DNA of 42,718 nt from Terriglobales bacterium (GTDB lineage: Bacteria; Acidobacteriota; Terriglobia; Terriglobales; Acidobacteriaceae). The notes under the pieces were generated by a model, which was given only the letters and a program-made list of their open reading frames with translations, was not told the DNA's origin and searched no databases. Made by a program: the position numbers and the translations under genes. Below are positions 10,138 to 19,898 of the stretch, one piece after another (positions within the stretch are counted from its first letter, which is position 1; each line of letters opens with the position of its first letter). The stretch is from the NCBI GenBank assembly GCA_024281115.1, contig JAMXLI010000318.1, positions 1 through 42,718 of the forward strand, given 5' to 3'.

Positions 10138-10310
10138 AGTTCGCGCCGGTCTCCTGGCTTGGCGAGTCAGGGCCTGGCAGGCCCGGACCATCGCTGCTGC
10201 CTTCCCAGGCAAGCCCAGTGGCAGCAGCATCTCCTCGCTTACAGTTGCGCGGCAGCGCGGGATTTTCACCCGCTTCCCAGTCCTGAACAGCTTCAGGACG
10301 CGCGAACCCG
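10138..10310 (-). ncRNA. Cobalamin riboswitch (B12 element)
   Basis: Read on the minus strand, the leader contains the hallmark blocks of the cobalamin aptamer: GGTGAAAATCCCGCGC, then CGCAACTGTAAGCGA, the B12-box region GCTGCCACTGGGC, and the closing GCCAGGAGACCGGCGCG. The outer P1 helix can form between GTTCGCGC (about 10300-10307) and GCGCGAAC (about 10139-10146). It sits directly upstream of the TonB receptor gene on the same strand. Adenosylcobalamin binding is expected to lower expression of that gene. The 5' boundary is approximate. Confidence 0.95.
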
Positions 10311-10383
10311 ATTGATAAAGATCGCAGCGGAAGCAGTCCGCCTCCGCATCGCCCGCTAACGATATTCCCGCGCCCTACGGCTG

Positions 10384-11139
10384 TCAACGAGCTGCTGCAG
10401 CGGGCGGGCTAGTCTCGAACGAGGCCTCGGCGAACTCGCGGGCGCGCTCCAGTCCGGCTTGCATCTCGGCGTGCAGCTGATCCAGTTCGGCATCGCTGGC
10501 TTCGCGGGAGGCCTGAAGCTGCCGGCTGAAACGCAGCTGTACGCGCGCGAAAGGCTTGGGCACGATCAACCGGTCCCAGGTGCGTAGCTGCCAGGCCCGA
10601 TCGACTGCCAGGTGAAAGGCGCAGACTGGAACTCCGGCCACGCGCGCCAGCAGGGCGGGGCCGGGCTTGGCCACGTGCCGGGGACCTTGCGGGCCGTCAA
10701 TGGTGAAAGCCACGCTCCGTCCCTGCTCCAACTCGCGCCGCATCCCGAGTAGCGCGCCCACCGCGCCGCGCGTGCTCGAACCCCGGATGGCGCGGTATCC
10801 GAACTTCTCCACAATGCGCGCGATGTACTCGCCATCGAAGCTGCGGCTGGTCATCACCGCAATCTCGCGCCGGCGCCAGTGCCACGCCGACGTGATGATG
10901 CATTCGTGCCAGAACACCCAGATCACCGGCCGCACTGCGTCCGATCCGGGCGCGCCCTCCTCGAAGGAAAGCGTATAGCGCAGCGTTGGACCAATGGCCC
11001 GGATGACCAGGAATCCCAGCCAGCTGATCAGGTTCAGCAGAACGCGCTGGCGGAAGTTATAAGGGTTGGTGCTGGCCGCCGGTTCCGTAGCGACTGTGGC
11101 TGCGCTCACGCGCTCATTGTAATCATTATGCAGGGCCAC
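10384..11139 (-). CDS. Lysophospholipid acyltransferase-like protein (DUF374)
   Basis: A 251-residue protein of the DUF374 group, related to lipid A and phospholipid acyltransferases. It has a hydrophobic N-terminal segment (LLNLISWLGFLVIRAI), the acyltransferase-like VIWVFWHECIITSAW block, YRAIRGSSTRGAVGALLGM and the conserved TIDGPQGPRHVAKPGPALLARVAGVPV. Members are thought to acylate lipid A-like or glycerolipid precursors at the inner membrane; the exact acceptor here is unknown. The long-form start is GTG 11139; GTG 11109 is an alternative. Its neighbours acpP and fabF on the same strand fit a lipid-synthesis context. The gap to fabF is about 50 bases. Confidence 0.85.
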   Translation of the reverse strand: MALHNDYNERVSAATVATEPAASTNPYNFRQRVLLNLISWLGFLVIRAIGPTLRYTLSFEEGAPGSDAVRPVIWVFWHECIITSAWHWRRREIAVMTSRSFDGEYIARIVEKFGYRAIRGSSTRGAVGALLGMRRELEQGRSVAFTIDGPQGPRHVAKPGPALLARVAGVPVCAFHLAVDRAWQLRTWDRLIVPKPFARVQLRFSRQLQASREASDAELDQLHAEMQAGLERAREFAEASFETSPPAAAAR

Positions 11140-11187
11140 GCTGTGCCGGCTAGGCGCCCGCGCGAGCAGGGGGAGAATTCCGGATAC

Positions 11188-12426
11188 TTACTGCCAACGG
11201 CGGAACAGCAGCGCCCCGTTCGTGCCGCCGAAGCCGAAAGAGTTCGACATGGCGTAGTCGAAGCGCTTTTCCCGGCACTGATTGGGGACGTAGTCGAGGT
11301 CGCACTCCGGATCCGGGTTTTCCAGGTTGATGGTGGGAGGAAGCTTTTGGTCGCGCAAGGCCAGCACAGTGATGCCCGCCTCCAGGCCGCCGGCCCCGCC
11401 GAGCAGGTGGCCGGTCATCGATTTGGTCGAGCTGACCGCCAGCTTGCCCGCGTGCTCGCCGAAGGCCCGCTTGATCGCTACCGTCTCCAGCTTGTCGCCC
11501 AGGTCCGTGGAGGTGCCATGCGCGTTGATGTAGCCCACGTCCTGCGCGGCCACCTTGGCGTCATGCAGCGTATTCACCATCACGCGGTAGGCGCCGTCGC
11601 CGTTCTCCGCCGGCTGGGTGATGTGGTAGGCGTCGCCACTCATGCCGTAGCCTACGATCTCCGCCAGGATGTTCGCTCCGCGTCGGCGGGCGAATTCCAG
11701 CTCTTCCAGCACCAGGATGCCGGCGCCTTCGCCGATCACGAAGCCGTCGCGCGCGGAATCCCAGGGCCGGCTGGCCTTTTCCGGCGCATCATTGCGGGTG
11801 GAGAGAGCACGCATCGCGCCAAAACCGCCCACCCCCATGGGCGTGATGGCGGCCTCGGTGCCGCCCGCGATCATCACTTCGGCGTCGCACCGCGCGATGA
11901 TCTTGAAGGCATCCCCCACCGAGTGCGCGCTGCTGGTGCAGGCGGTGCAGGTCGCCTCGTTGGGTCCTTTGGCCCCGTAGCGGATGCTGACATGTCCGGC
12001 AGCCAGGTTGACGATCGCGGCAGGAATAAAAAACGGGGATATCTTACGCGGTCCGCCATTGAGCAGGTTGGAGTGCTCGCGTTCGATAACGTCGAACCCG
12101 CCGATCCCCGAGCCGATGTGCACTCCCGTTCGGACCGCCAGCTCTTCCGTGATCTCCAGCCCGGAAGCGCCCACAGCTTCGTCCGCCGCCGCCAGGGCCA
12201 GGTGGATGAAGCGGGCCATCTTCTTGAGCTCTTTCTTTTCAATAAACTGCAGGGGATCGAAGTTCTTGACCTCGGCGGCGATCTGGCAGGCAAACTGGGA
12301 AGCGTCGAACTGCGTGATCCGGGCCACGCCGCTCTTGCCGGCCAGGAGGTTAGACCATACCTCCGGAGTGGTGTTGCCCACCCCACAAATCAGTCCTACG
12401 CCGGTCACAACTACGCGCCGTGCCAA
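11188..12426 (-). CDS. fabF: 3-oxoacyl-[acyl-carrier-protein] synthase II
   Basis: Condensing enzyme of type II fatty-acid synthesis, 412 residues, the normal length. The catalytic triad is visible: Cys163 in ATCTACTSSAHSVG, the first His in NAHGTSTDLGDKLE, and the second His in SSTKSMTGHLLGGAGG with its Lys. The C-terminal SNSFGFGGTNGALLF is typical. The start is TTG 12426 with AGAGG seven bases upstream. acpP lies 41 bases upstream on the same strand, the usual acpP-fabF pair, so the two are probably one transcript. Confidence 0.96.
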   Translation of the reverse strand: MARRVVVTGVGLICGVGNTTPEVWSNLLAGKSGVARITQFDASQFACQIAAEVKNFDPLQFIEKKELKKMARFIHLALAAADEAVGASGLEITEELAVRTGVHIGSGIGGFDVIEREHSNLLNGGPRKISPFFIPAAIVNLAAGHVSIRYGAKGPNEATCTACTSSAHSVGDAFKIIARCDAEVMIAGGTEAAITPMGVGGFGAMRALSTRNDAPEKASRPWDSARDGFVIGEGAGILVLEELEFARRRGANILAEIVGYGMSGDAYHITQPAENGDGAYRVMVNTLHDAKVAAQDVGYINAHGTSTDLGDKLETVAIKRAFGEHAGKLAVSSTKSMTGHLLGGAGGLEAGITVLALRDQKLPPTINLENPDPECDLDYVPNQCREKRFDYAMSNSFGFGGTNGALLFRRWQ

Positions 12427-12467
12427 CTCGCTGCCTCTGCTTTCTTGCGGAATCCGCGCTGGAATGG

Positions 12468-12713
12468 TTACTTGGCTGCTTTCGCGTGCTTGCTGATGTA
12501 GTCCACCGCATCCTGCACCGTGCGGATCTTCTCGGCATCCTCATCGGGAATCTCGATGTCGAAGGCCTCCTCAAAGGCCATCACCAGCTCGACGACGTCC
12601 AGTGAATCCGCCCCCAGGTCGTCCACGAAGGACGCGTTGGCTGTCACTTCCGATTCTTCAACCCCGAGCTGCTCCACAATGATCTGCTTCACTTTTTCGT
12701 CTACGGCTGCCAT
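12468..12713 (-). CDS. acpP: Acyl carrier protein
   Basis: Carrier of growing fatty-acyl chains, 81 residues from ATG 12713. The motif [19 protein letters not shown] holds the phosphopantetheine attachment site at Ser37. The ORF track starts at TTG 12731, but GAGGAGGG lies 6 bases before ATG 12713, which fixes the start there. The C terminus (SKHAKAAK) is slightly basic. It is the first gene of the acpP-fabF-DUF374 run. The enzyme that activates it, AcpS, is encoded about 12.5 kb away in this window. Confidence 0.97.
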   Translation of the reverse strand: MAAVDEKVKQIIVEQLGVEESEVTANASFVDDLGADSLDVVELVMAFEEAFDIEIPDEDAEKIRTVQDAVDYISKHAKAAK

Positions 12714-12963
12714 GAGATGCCCTCCTCGCAATCAAAAGTCTCAGTGTAATGGGGGGCCGCGAAGCCTGTAAAGCCAACCGCCGCAGTTCGCGCCCGCAGG
12801 AACTCGGCTCCCCGGCGCCGGCAAGCTGGTCCGCACCGAGCCCATTCAACATGGATGCGAACCACATTGCGCGCGTCGCTACACGTCGGCACGGGCTGCG
12901 ACTCGACAGCCTGCAAGGTGAGATCAGGCGATCCGGGCGCACCAACAACTTATCTTGCTCCCA

Positions 12964-12992
12964 TTGACCCTTTAGACCCTGTGCAATACGAT
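12964..12992 (+). promoter_or_regulatory. Sigma-70-type promoter for the Ser/Thr kinase gene
   Basis: TTGACC (12964-12969) and TACGAT (12987-12992) are separated by exactly 17 bases, with the expected transcription start near 12999 and the GTG start at 13018. An inverted repeat CCCTG/CAGGG (12977-12981 and 12994-12998) flanks the -10 box and could be an operator. The promoter is a sequence match only. Confidence 0.5.
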
Positions 12993-13017
12993 TCAGGGCC
13001 TCTTTAGGTTTTAAGCC

Positions 13018-15846
13018 GTGATCGGTCAGGTCATTTCGCACTATCGCATCCTGGAGAAGCTGGGCGGCGGGGGCATGGGTGTGGTGTACAAGGCCGAGGA
13101 CACCGATCTTGGCCGTTTTGTTGCGCTGAAATTCCTGCCTGAGAATATAGCCGGTGATTCGCAAGCCCTGGAGCGGCTGCGTCGTGAGGCGCGTGCAGCC
13201 TCTGCCCTGAACCATCCCAATATCTGCACGATTTACGAAATCGGAAAGCATGATGGCCAGTCCTTTATTGCCATGGAGTTTCTGGATGGCCAGACTCTGA
13301 AGCACACGATCTCCGGCCATCCTCTCGAGACCGAGCGCCTGCTCGACCTTGCTATCCAGCTTGCGGACGGGTTGGATGCGGCTCACTCCCAAGGCATCGT
13401 TCACCGCGACGTTAAGCCCGCCAATATCTTCATCACCAAGCGAGGGCACGCCAAGATCCTCGATTTTGGGTTGGCAAAGATTACTCTCGCACGAAGCGGC
13501 ATGACGGCCGCAGGAGTTACGTCGCAAGCCACCCTGGACTCCGAAGAACATCTGACCACTCCGGGAACGGCCGTCGGAACCGTGGCCTACATGTCGCCCG
13601 AGCAGGTGCGGGCTCAGGAGTTGGACGCCCGCTCTGACCTGTTTTCGTTTGGTGCGGTGCTCTATGAGATGGCGACCGGGAAGCTGCCGTTTCCCGGGGA
13701 GAGCACGGGAGTCATTCTTGAGTCCATTCTCAATCGCACGCCCGTGCCTCCGGTTCGGCTAAAGCCCGAGGTGCCTGCCGAACTGGAACGCATCATTAGC
13801 AAGTGTTTAGACAAAGACCGCAATCTGCGCTACCAACACGCGACGGAGCTTCGTGCCGATCTGCAGCGGCTGAAGCGAGATACGGCATCGGCGCAGATAC
13901 CAGCAGGCGTTGAACGCGTCAGACCACCGCGGAGACTCTGGAAAATTACCATTCCGCCCGCGTTCTTTGCTCTCCTGATTGCGGTTGGGATGTACTTGTA
14001 TCTTCGCCGTCCGCCTAAGCTTACCGAACACGACACAATCGTGCTCACCGATTTTGTCAATAACACCGGCGATACGATATTTGACGACACCCTAAAGCAA
14101 GCTTTGGCGACGCAGCTCTCCCAGTCTCCCTTCTTGAACATTCTTTCCGACCAAAGAGTGAGTGAGACCCTGCGTATGATGGGCCGCGCCCCAGGAGAGC
14201 GCATCACCTTGGACACGGCGCGGGAAATTTGCGAGCGCACGCGAAGCACCGCGGTCCTTGCGGGCTCGATCGGCGGGCTGGGCAGCCAGTTCGTGATTGG
14301 TCTGAATGCCATGAATTGCGCCAGCGGAGATTCGCTTGCTCGGGAGGAAGTACAAGCTGCGCGGAAAGAAGATGTCATCCTTACGCTCGGGACAGCCGCC
14401 ACGCGTATTCGTAAGAAACTGGGCGAATCGCTGGCCTCGATGCAGAAATTTGACACCCCCATCGAGCAGGCAACCACCTCATCCCTCGAAGCTCTGAAAG
14501 CTTTTACTGTCGGCTATCGCACCCTGACAGCAGGAGACGACGCGAATGCAATTTCTTTCTTTCAGCGCGCGGTCGACCTGGATCCAGGTTTCGCGTCTTC
14601 CTATGCCTTCATGGCCACAGCCTACGGCAACTTGGGGGAAAGCGAACTCGCTTCGCAGAATGCGCAAAAAGCATTTCAGTTGCGTGACCGTGTCAGCCAG
14701 TTAGAGAACTTGGCTATTGCCAGCAGGTATTACTGGACTGTGCTGGGGGACCTCGACCAGGAGATGCGCACTTATCAGGTCTGGGCACAAACGTATCCTC
14801 GCGATGCTACCCCGCACAACGACATGGGAGTAGATCTGCGCGCCTTTGGAGCTCATGATCGTGCTCTCGCGGAACATGAAGAAGCTGCCCGGCTGGACCC
14901 GGATTCTGGGGTGGCTTATCGCAACATCTCCTTCGATTTCTTGTATCTCGGTCGGTACGACGAGGCTAAGAAGGTGGCGGATCGTGCTCTAATTCGCTGG
15001 CCTGACGATCCAGGCAACCACCAGACACTGTACTTCCTCGCATTCTTAACGGGGAACGACAAAGGTATGCAAGCCCAGCTGGCGGCGTTACACGGCAAGC
15101 CTGGCGAGGAATTTCTGCTTGGAGAGCATTCACTTACCCAGGCCTACTTTGGACGCATGAAGGACTCGCGGGAGTATTCACGCCAGGCGGCTGCAGCTGA
15201 ACTGCGTGCCAATCTCAAGGAAAGTGCGGCTGTGCAGGATGCGGTTAATGGTTTGTGGGAGGCTGAATTTGGAAACTACAGGGTGGCAAAAGAGGCAGCA
15301 TCCGCAGCCCTTCATTTATCGGTGGGGAAAACTGCGAAGACGCTCGCGTCGCTGTGTTTGGCGCGTTCTGGGGATGGGGCGCACGCTGCGGCGATCGCCG
15401 ATGAATTGAACAGACGTTTCCCTTCGGACACGCTACTGCAGCGATACTGGTTGCCTACCATTCGCGGCGCCATCGAAATTGCTCACAACCATCCGGCCGA
15501 AGCGACCCGACAACTCCAGGGCGTTTCCTATGAACTCGGCGATCCTGGGCTTTGGATTCAGAGTAACCTCTATCCCATATACCTAAAAGGCGAGGGATAT
15601 CTTCTCGCACATCAAGGGAAGGAAGCCCAAACTGAATTTCAGAAATTGCTGGCCCATCGATCCATTGTTCTGAATGCCCCGCACGGGACTCTCGCATATG
15701 TCGGACTTGCCCGCGCCTCTGCACTACTAGGTGACCGGGGCAATGCTCGCGCTGCGTACAACAATTTTTTTACGCTGTGGAAGGATGCCGACCCCGACAT
15801 CCCCATCCTCAAGCAGGCCAGGGCTGAGTACGCCAAGCTGCAATGA
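13018..15846 (+). CDS. Transmembrane Ser/Thr protein kinase with C-terminal TPR-like sensor region
   Basis: A 942-residue Hanks-type kinase. The cytoplasmic kinase domain (about 8-285) is complete: glycine loop [14 protein letters not shown], Lys38 in [16 protein letters not shown] with Asp131, DFGLA at 149-152, and [10 protein letters not shown]. One transmembrane helix follows (about 309-328). The rest is probably periplasmic: an alpha/beta segment ([20 protein letters not shown]) and several TPR-like helical repeats ([36 protein letters not shown]). This layout is common in Acidobacteria, and ligands are mostly unknown. The start GTG 13018 lies just after a good promoter. Base use is visibly more A/T-rich than the neighbours, which may reflect transfer or family expansion. 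No partner phosphatase is adjacent. Confidence 0.93.
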   Translation: MIGQVISHYRILEKLGGGGMGVVYKAEDTDLGRFVALKFLPENIAGDSQALERLRREARAASALNHPNICTIYEIGKHDGQSFIAMEFLDGQTLKHTISGHPLETERLLDLAIQLADGLDAAHSQGIVHRDVKPANIFITKRGHAKILDFGLAKITLARSGMTAAGVTSQATLDSEEHLTTPGTAVGTVAYMSPEQVRAQELDARSDLFSFGAVLYEMATGKLPFPGESTGVILESILNRTPVPPVRLKPEVPAELERIISKCLDKDRNLRYQHATELRADLQRLKRDTASAQIPAGVERVRPPRRLWKITIPPAFFALLIAVGMYLYLRRPPKLTEHDTIVLTDFVNNTGDTIFDDTLKQALATQLSQSPFLNILSDQRVSETLRMMGRAPGERITLDTAREICERTRSTAVLAGSIGGLGSQFVIGLNAMNCASGDSLAREEVQAARKEDVILTLGTAATRIRKKLGESLASMQKFDTPIEQATTSSLEALKAFTVGYRTLTAGDDANAISFFQRAVDLDPGFASSYAFMATAYGNLGESELASQNAQKAFQLRDRVSQLENLAIASRYYWTVLGDLDQEMRTYQVWAQTYPRDATPHNDMGVDLRAFGAHDRALAEHEEAARLDPDSGVAYRNISFDFLYLGRYDEAKKVADRALIRWPDDPGNHQTLYFLAFLTGNDKGMQAQLAALHGKPGEEFLLGEHSLTQAYFGRMKDSREYSRQAAAAELRANLKESAAVQDAVNGLWEAEFGNYRVAKEAASAALHLSVGKTAKTLASLCLARSGDGAHAAAIADELNRRFPSDTLLQRYWLPTIRGAIEIAHNHPAEATRQLQGVSYELGDPGLWIQSNLYPIYLKGEGYLLAHQGKEAQTEFQKLLAHRSIVLNAPHGTLAYVGLARASALLGDRGNARAAYNNFFTLWKDADPDIPILKQARAEYAKLQ

Positions 15847-15931
15847 GCGTTCGATCCGTTTATACCCCCGGTCCGCGGCGTTGTAGTTCCTGCCGCTTGG
15901 TTCAGCGTCCCCGCTGGTTTACCCTGCGCCC

Positions 15932-16381
15932 ATGCGTGCCGTGGTGCAGCGGGTCAGCCGTGCCTGCGTGAAGGTGGAGCAGGAGATCGCCGCCCAGATT
16001 GGGGCGGGCCTGCTGGTGCTGCTGGGCGTTGCGGCCGCCGATACTGAAGAAGACGCGGCCTACATCGCGGAGAAGATCTCGGGACTGCGCATCTTCGAGG
16101 ATGCAGCGGGCAAGCTGAACCTCGGCCTGGCAGAGGCGGGCGGCGCCGTCCTCCTGGTTTCCCAGTTCACGTTGTGTGGCGACGCGCGCCGCGGTAAACG
16201 GCCCTCCTTCGATGCTGCCGCCCGGCCCGAGCACGCCCGCCGGCTCTACGAAAGCGTACGCGATCGGCTGCGCGGCGCCGGCCTGGCCTGCCACACCGGG
16301 CGCTTTCAGGAAACCATGCAGGTGGAGCTGGTGAACGATGGGCCGGTGACCATCCTGCTCGATTCCGAAAAATTATTCTGA
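15932..16381 (+). CDS. dtd: D-aminoacyl-tRNA deacylase
   Basis: Removes D-amino acids mischarged on tRNA. The 149-residue product has the family's N-terminal [16 protein letters not shown], the catalytic-region motif [17 protein letters not shown] and the C-terminal [12 protein letters not shown], which forms the cis Gly-Pro filter. The length is normal. ATG 15932 has no obvious ribosome-binding site. Its last nine bases overlap the last nine of folP, which runs in the opposite direction. Confidence 0.96.
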   Translation: MRAVVQRVSRACVKVEQEIAAQIGAGLLVLLGVAAADTEEDAAYIAEKISGLRIFEDAAGKLNLGLAEAGGAVLLVSQFTLCGDARRGKRPSFDAAARPEHARRLYESVRDRLRGAGLACHTGRFQETMQVELVNDGPVTILLDSEKLF

Positions 16382-17302
16382 AGCCGCCCTCCCCGAGCGT
16401 TGCGCCAGGATTGCGTCGGTCACCCGAGCTGCGTCCCGGCAGGCACGCACCTCGTGCGTACGAATCACATGCGCCCCGTTTACGATGGCCAGCACCTCGG
16501 TCGCCAGGGTGCCGAAGATGCGCTCGTCGGGCGGGGCGTCGTGCCCGTCGCGCTGGATTGCGCGCCCCACGAACGACTTTTTCGAAGTTCCCGCCAGCAG
16601 CGGGTAGCCGATCCTGTGTAGTTTCTCCAAACGCCCCAGCAGCGGGTAGTTCTCCTCGAAGTTTTTGCCGAAACCGAACCCGGGGTCGAGCACAATCCGC
16701 TCGCGCGCAATGCCACTCTGCAGCGCCTTCTCCGTCCACGCTTCCAGCTCCCGCGCCACCAGCCCCACAATGTCGTCCACGGGACGAAGCATGCGCCACT
16801 CCTGGGGGCGTCCCCGCATGTGCATGAGCACCAGGCCGCAGCCCAGCCGCGCTACCGTCCCCGCCATCTCCGGGTCCCACCGCAAGGCGCTCACGTCATT
16901 GACGATCTCCGCTCCCACCTCGACCGCGGAGGCGGCGACCGCAGCCTTGTACGTGTCAATGGAGACGATCGCATCCGGCCGTTCGCGTTTTATCTGCTGG
17001 ATGATGGGCAAAACTCGCCGCAGCTCCTCCTCCGCCGGGACCGGCGTCTTGCCGCCCGCGCCTGCACCCTCTCCGCCCGCAGCCACGGCAGCGCCCGGCC
17101 GGGTGGACTCGCCGCCCACGTCAATAATGTCGGCCCCATCCTGGAGCAGGCGCAGCGCGTGGCTGACCGCCCGCTCGGGCTCGAAGTAACGGCCGCCATC
17201 CGAAAATGAATCTGGCGTAACGTTCACCACGCCCATGATGAGCGTTCTTCGGCCGAGGGCGAGGGAACGCCGGCCAAGGTTCCACTCGTACAGGGGGCGC
17301 AT
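16373..17302 (-). CDS. folP: Dihydropteroate synthase
   Basis: Joins p-aminobenzoate to the pterin diphosphate in folate synthesis and is the sulfonamide target. Family blocks are [79 protein letters not shown] and [12 protein letters not shown] chose ATG 17302 ([10 protein letters not shown]); the ORF track start at 17398 would overlap the divergent dacB start. After GGESTRPGA there is a Gly/Ala-rich insertion ([18 protein letters not shown]) of about 16 residues in the loop that binds the sulfonamide/pABA side, before EEELRRVLP. This is unusual and is discussed in the findings. About 309 residues. Confidence 0.95.
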   Translation of the reverse strand: MRPLYEWNLGRRSLALGRRTLIMGVVNVTPDSFSDGGRYFEPERAVSHALRLLQDGADIIDVGGESTRPGAAVAAGGEGAGAGGKTPVPAEEELRRVLPIIQQIKRERPDAIVSIDTYKAAVAASAVEVGAEIVNDVSALRWDPEMAGTVARLGCGLVLMHMRGRPQEWRMLRPVDDIVGLVARELEAWTEKALQSGIARERIVLDPGFGFGKNFEENYPLLGRLEKLHRIGYPLLAGTSKKSFVGRAIQRDGHDAPPDERIFGTLATEVLAIVNGAHVIRTHEVRACRDAARVTDAILAQRSGRAASE

Positions 17303-17386
17303 GCGCGGATTGTACCCAACCGCCCTGCCCGCCACGCGATGGTTACTGAGCCGTCCACCATTTCGCGCTAGAATCCTTGTACCCGG

Positions 17387-18955
17387 ATGCTCTGTCATCG
17401 CTCACTCCGCCCGGCATTGGCGCTGCTGCTGCTGCTGGTGCTCCCGGCCGCCGGGGCAGCGCATAAGCCGGCGCCCCGCACTCTGGGTGCGCGCATTGAT
17501 GCTCTGCTGGCCGATCCCGAGGTCGCGCGCGGCTTCTGGGGCGTGAACATCGTGGATCTCACCCGGGGGCGCACCCTGTACGCGCGCAACGCGGACAAGC
17601 TGTTCACCCCGGCCTCCAACACCAAGCTGTTCACCACCGCCGCCGCCCTGGCGCTGATTGGCCCCGACTACCGCTTTCGCACCACCGTCGAGACCGCAGG
17701 CACCCTCGACCGTTATGGCCGGCTGACCGGCGACCTGGTCCTGGTAGGCCGCGGCGATCCCAATCTTTCCGGCCGCACCCTGCCGTATAACCTGCGCACG
17801 GAGAGGACGCTGCCCGCTATTAAAGTTTTGGAGGACCTGGCCAACTCCGTGGTCCAAGCGGGCGTGAAATTTGTGGACGGCGACGTAGTGGCCGATGACG
17901 CATATTTCGCTTACGAGCGTTACGGCGAGGGCTGGAGCCAGGATGACCTGGTGTGGGGCGATGGAGCGCCGGTTTCCGCGCTGACCATTAACGACAACGT
18001 CGTTTTCGTCAGCATCCTTCCGGCAGTGCGCGCCGGCGATCATGCCTTTGTCAGCCTCACCCCGGCCTCCGATTACTACCAGGTGGATAACCGCATCATG
18101 ACCACGTCACCGGGCACCGGTCCGCGCAAGATCTTCATCAATCGCGAGCCCGGCTCGCGGCAACTGACGCTATGGGGAAACATCCCCGTGGACGACCCCG
18201 GTGCCAATGAGGCTCTGGCCATCGAGGATCCCGTCGAGTTCGCTGCCCAGGTATTTCGTGACCTGCTGCAACAGCGCGGGGTTGTCATCTACGGACATTC
18301 CCGCGCCCGCCACCTGGAACTCGCCAGCCTGGGCACAGTGAGCGTCACCAGCCTGGCATCCGCCCGCGCCAGCGAGGGCGGAGGATCGTCGCTGACGCCC
18401 AACGCGCCCCTGGTGCTGGCCAGCCACCAGTCGCAGCCGCTGCTGGAAGATGTGCGCGTCATCAACAAGGTGAGCCAGAACCTGCACGCAGAAATCCTGC
18501 TGCGCCTGCTCGGCCGTGAGAAAGGGACAGCCGGCACCATCGAAGGTGGCGAAGAGGTGCTGCGCGGATTTCTGACCCGTGCCGGCATCTCTCCCGACGA
18601 GTTCGTCTTCTACGACGGCTCCGGGCTTTCGCGGGAGAATTTGGTCACGCCCCAGGCCGTGGTCAAGCTGTTGAGTTATGTCAGCACCCAGCCCTGGGCG
18701 GAGGAGTACCGCAACACGCTTCCCATGGCGGGCGTGGACGGCTCTCTGGCCGACCGCTTCAAGAACACGCCGGCTGCGGGCCGGGTCCAGGGCAAGACCG
18801 GCTCCCTCAGTCACGTCAACGCGCTTTCTGGATTCCTGACCACCCGCCGCGGCGACCGAGTGGCTTTTTCCATTTTGTGCAATAACCACCACCTCGCGCC
18901 CAAGCGCGCCCTCGAAGTCATAGATCAGATCGTCATCGCGGCTGTGGAGCAGTAG
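17387..18955 (+). CDS. dacB: Penicillin-binding protein 4-type D-Ala-D-Ala carboxypeptidase/endopeptidase
   Basis: Periplasmic peptidoglycan hydrolase of the S13 family, 522 residues. It has a signal peptide (LALLLLLVLPAAGAAHK), then the three catalytic motifs: SNTK (S-x-x-K) in FTPASNTKLFTTAAAL, SQN in NKVSQNLHAEILLR, and KTG in GKTGSLSHVNALSG. The long insertion between the first two motifs is typical of PBP4. ATG 17387 lies 84 bases from the divergent folP start. It ends about 30 bases from the convergent DUF3891 gene. Confidence 0.95.
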   Translation: MLCHRSLRPALALLLLLVLPAAGAAHKPAPRTLGARIDALLADPEVARGFWGVNIVDLTRGRTLYARNADKLFTPASNTKLFTTAAALALIGPDYRFRTTVETAGTLDRYGRLTGDLVLVGRGDPNLSGRTLPYNLRTERTLPAIKVLEDLANSVVQAGVKFVDGDVVADDAYFAYERYGEGWSQDDLVWGDGAPVSALTINDNVVFVSILPAVRAGDHAFVSLTPASDYYQVDNRIMTTSPGTGPRKIFINREPGSRQLTLWGNIPVDDPGANEALAIEDPVEFAAQVFRDLLQQRGVVIYGHSRARHLELASLGTVSVTSLASARASEGGGSSLTPNAPLVLASHQSQPLLEDVRVINKVSQNLHAEILLRLLGREKGTAGTIEGGEEVLRGFLTRAGISPDEFVFYDGSGLSRENLVTPQAVVKLLSYVSTQPWAEEYRNTLPMAGVDGSLADRFKNTPAAGRVQGKTGSLSHVNALSGFLTTRRGDRVAFSILCNNHHLAPKRALEVIDQIVIAAVEQ

Positions 18956-18984
18956 AGTGCCATGCCCTCCGTCGGGCCGCAGCC

Positions 18985-19806
18985 TCAGCGCAGAACCAGT
19001 TCGAATGTCTTCTCTGTATTAGTGCGGTCGAGCCTGGCCGTAATTCCTGCCACAACCTTGTCGCTGAACGGGCTAGGCTCCAGCCGGCACGTTCCATCGC
19101 GACGGCGCAGCACCGGGCGCTGCCCGGCAAATGCTTGCGGAAAGCTGACGTCCTCCTCTGATCCGCAGCACAGGTACAGCGACAGCAGATCGCAGAATTG
19201 CAAAACATCGGTGAGTGCCTGAACGCGTTCGCGCGTCATCCCGCTGCCGGCGCTCGCGATCCATTTCGCCTGGAGCGCCGCTTGCTCTTCCAGGAACCTC
19301 CGGGTCAGGCAGCTCTCTTCCTCGCTGTCCCGGACTGAATCCAGCCGTGTTCGCGCCAGGCGTACAAAGTGCTCGCCCACCAGCAGCCCGCCCACAGCGC
19401 CACTGGCCTGCTCGGCGCGTTCGATGGATCCATTCCAGGCTGGCAAAAAATCTCGCGGGCCGAATTCGAGAAACGACAGCGGACGGCCATCCGGGCTACG
19501 CCGCGGCTCGGGCCTCGGTCTTGCACTGCCGGTGCCCACTCCGCGTTCGCTGCCTCCGTCGAGCGGCGCCCACCCGGCATCATGCAGGCGGAAGGCGCGC
19601 ACTGCGTCTTCTTCCAAGTGGGGGTAGGGACCGCGCGTGAACTCCTCCGCCAGGTCTCCGGCGAGAGCGGCGTGATCGGGTTGCGCGATCAGCCAGTAAC
19701 CGGAGGCGCGCTGTTGTTGCGCCCGGAAGACGGCTTCCCACGCGGGGACCAGTCGCTTTTCTTCCGTCGCTTCTGTTGGCCTGCTCTCCACACTTCTCAG
19801 GATCAC
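18985..19806 (-). CDS. DUF3891-family protein of unknown function
   Basis: A soluble protein of about 273 residues resembling DUF3891. Recognisable pieces are YWLIAQPDHAALAGDLAEEFTRG and VRAFRLHDAGW, where His and Asp residues recall a metal-binding HD-like arrangement, and VQALTDVLQFCDLLSLYLCC further on. A Pro/Arg-rich stretch (GSARPRPEPRRSPDG) lies in the middle. The function is unknown. I moved the start from TTG 19845 to GTG 19806 because GAGG lies 5 bases upstream of it. It is divergent from the cytochrome gene with about 90 bases between. Confidence 0.75.
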   Translation of the reverse strand: MILRSVESRPTEATEEKRLVPAWEAVFRAQQQRASGYWLIAQPDHAALAGDLAEEFTRGPYPHLEEDAVRAFRLHDAGWAPLDGGSERGVGTGSARPRPEPRRSPDGRPLSFLEFGPRDFLPAWNGSIERAEQASGAVGGLLVGEHFVRLARTRLDSVRDSEEESCLTRRFLEEQAALQAKWIASAGSGMTRERVQALTDVLQFCDLLSLYLCCGSEEDVSFPQAFAGQRPVLRRRDGTCRLEPSPFSDKVVAGITARLDRTNTEKTFELVLR

Positions 19807-19898
19807 GTTCACCTCGCCTGCGGTCCGCCAGCGGCTTTGCCCCAAGTCGCGTGGCGGTTTTGCACTATGATGATGATCCGGCGCTTATCCGGAACACT

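Noticed and set aside
10879-12501. 540-residue plus-strand ORF
   Set aside because: It runs antisense to fabF and the DUF374 gene. Its His/Arg/Gly-rich composition is typical of a shadow frame in GC-rich DNA.
12658-13551. 297-residue ORF on the minus strand opposite the kinase N terminus
   Set aside because: It is the antisense shadow of the kinase domain and its upstream region; it has no recognisable family and overlaps acpP.
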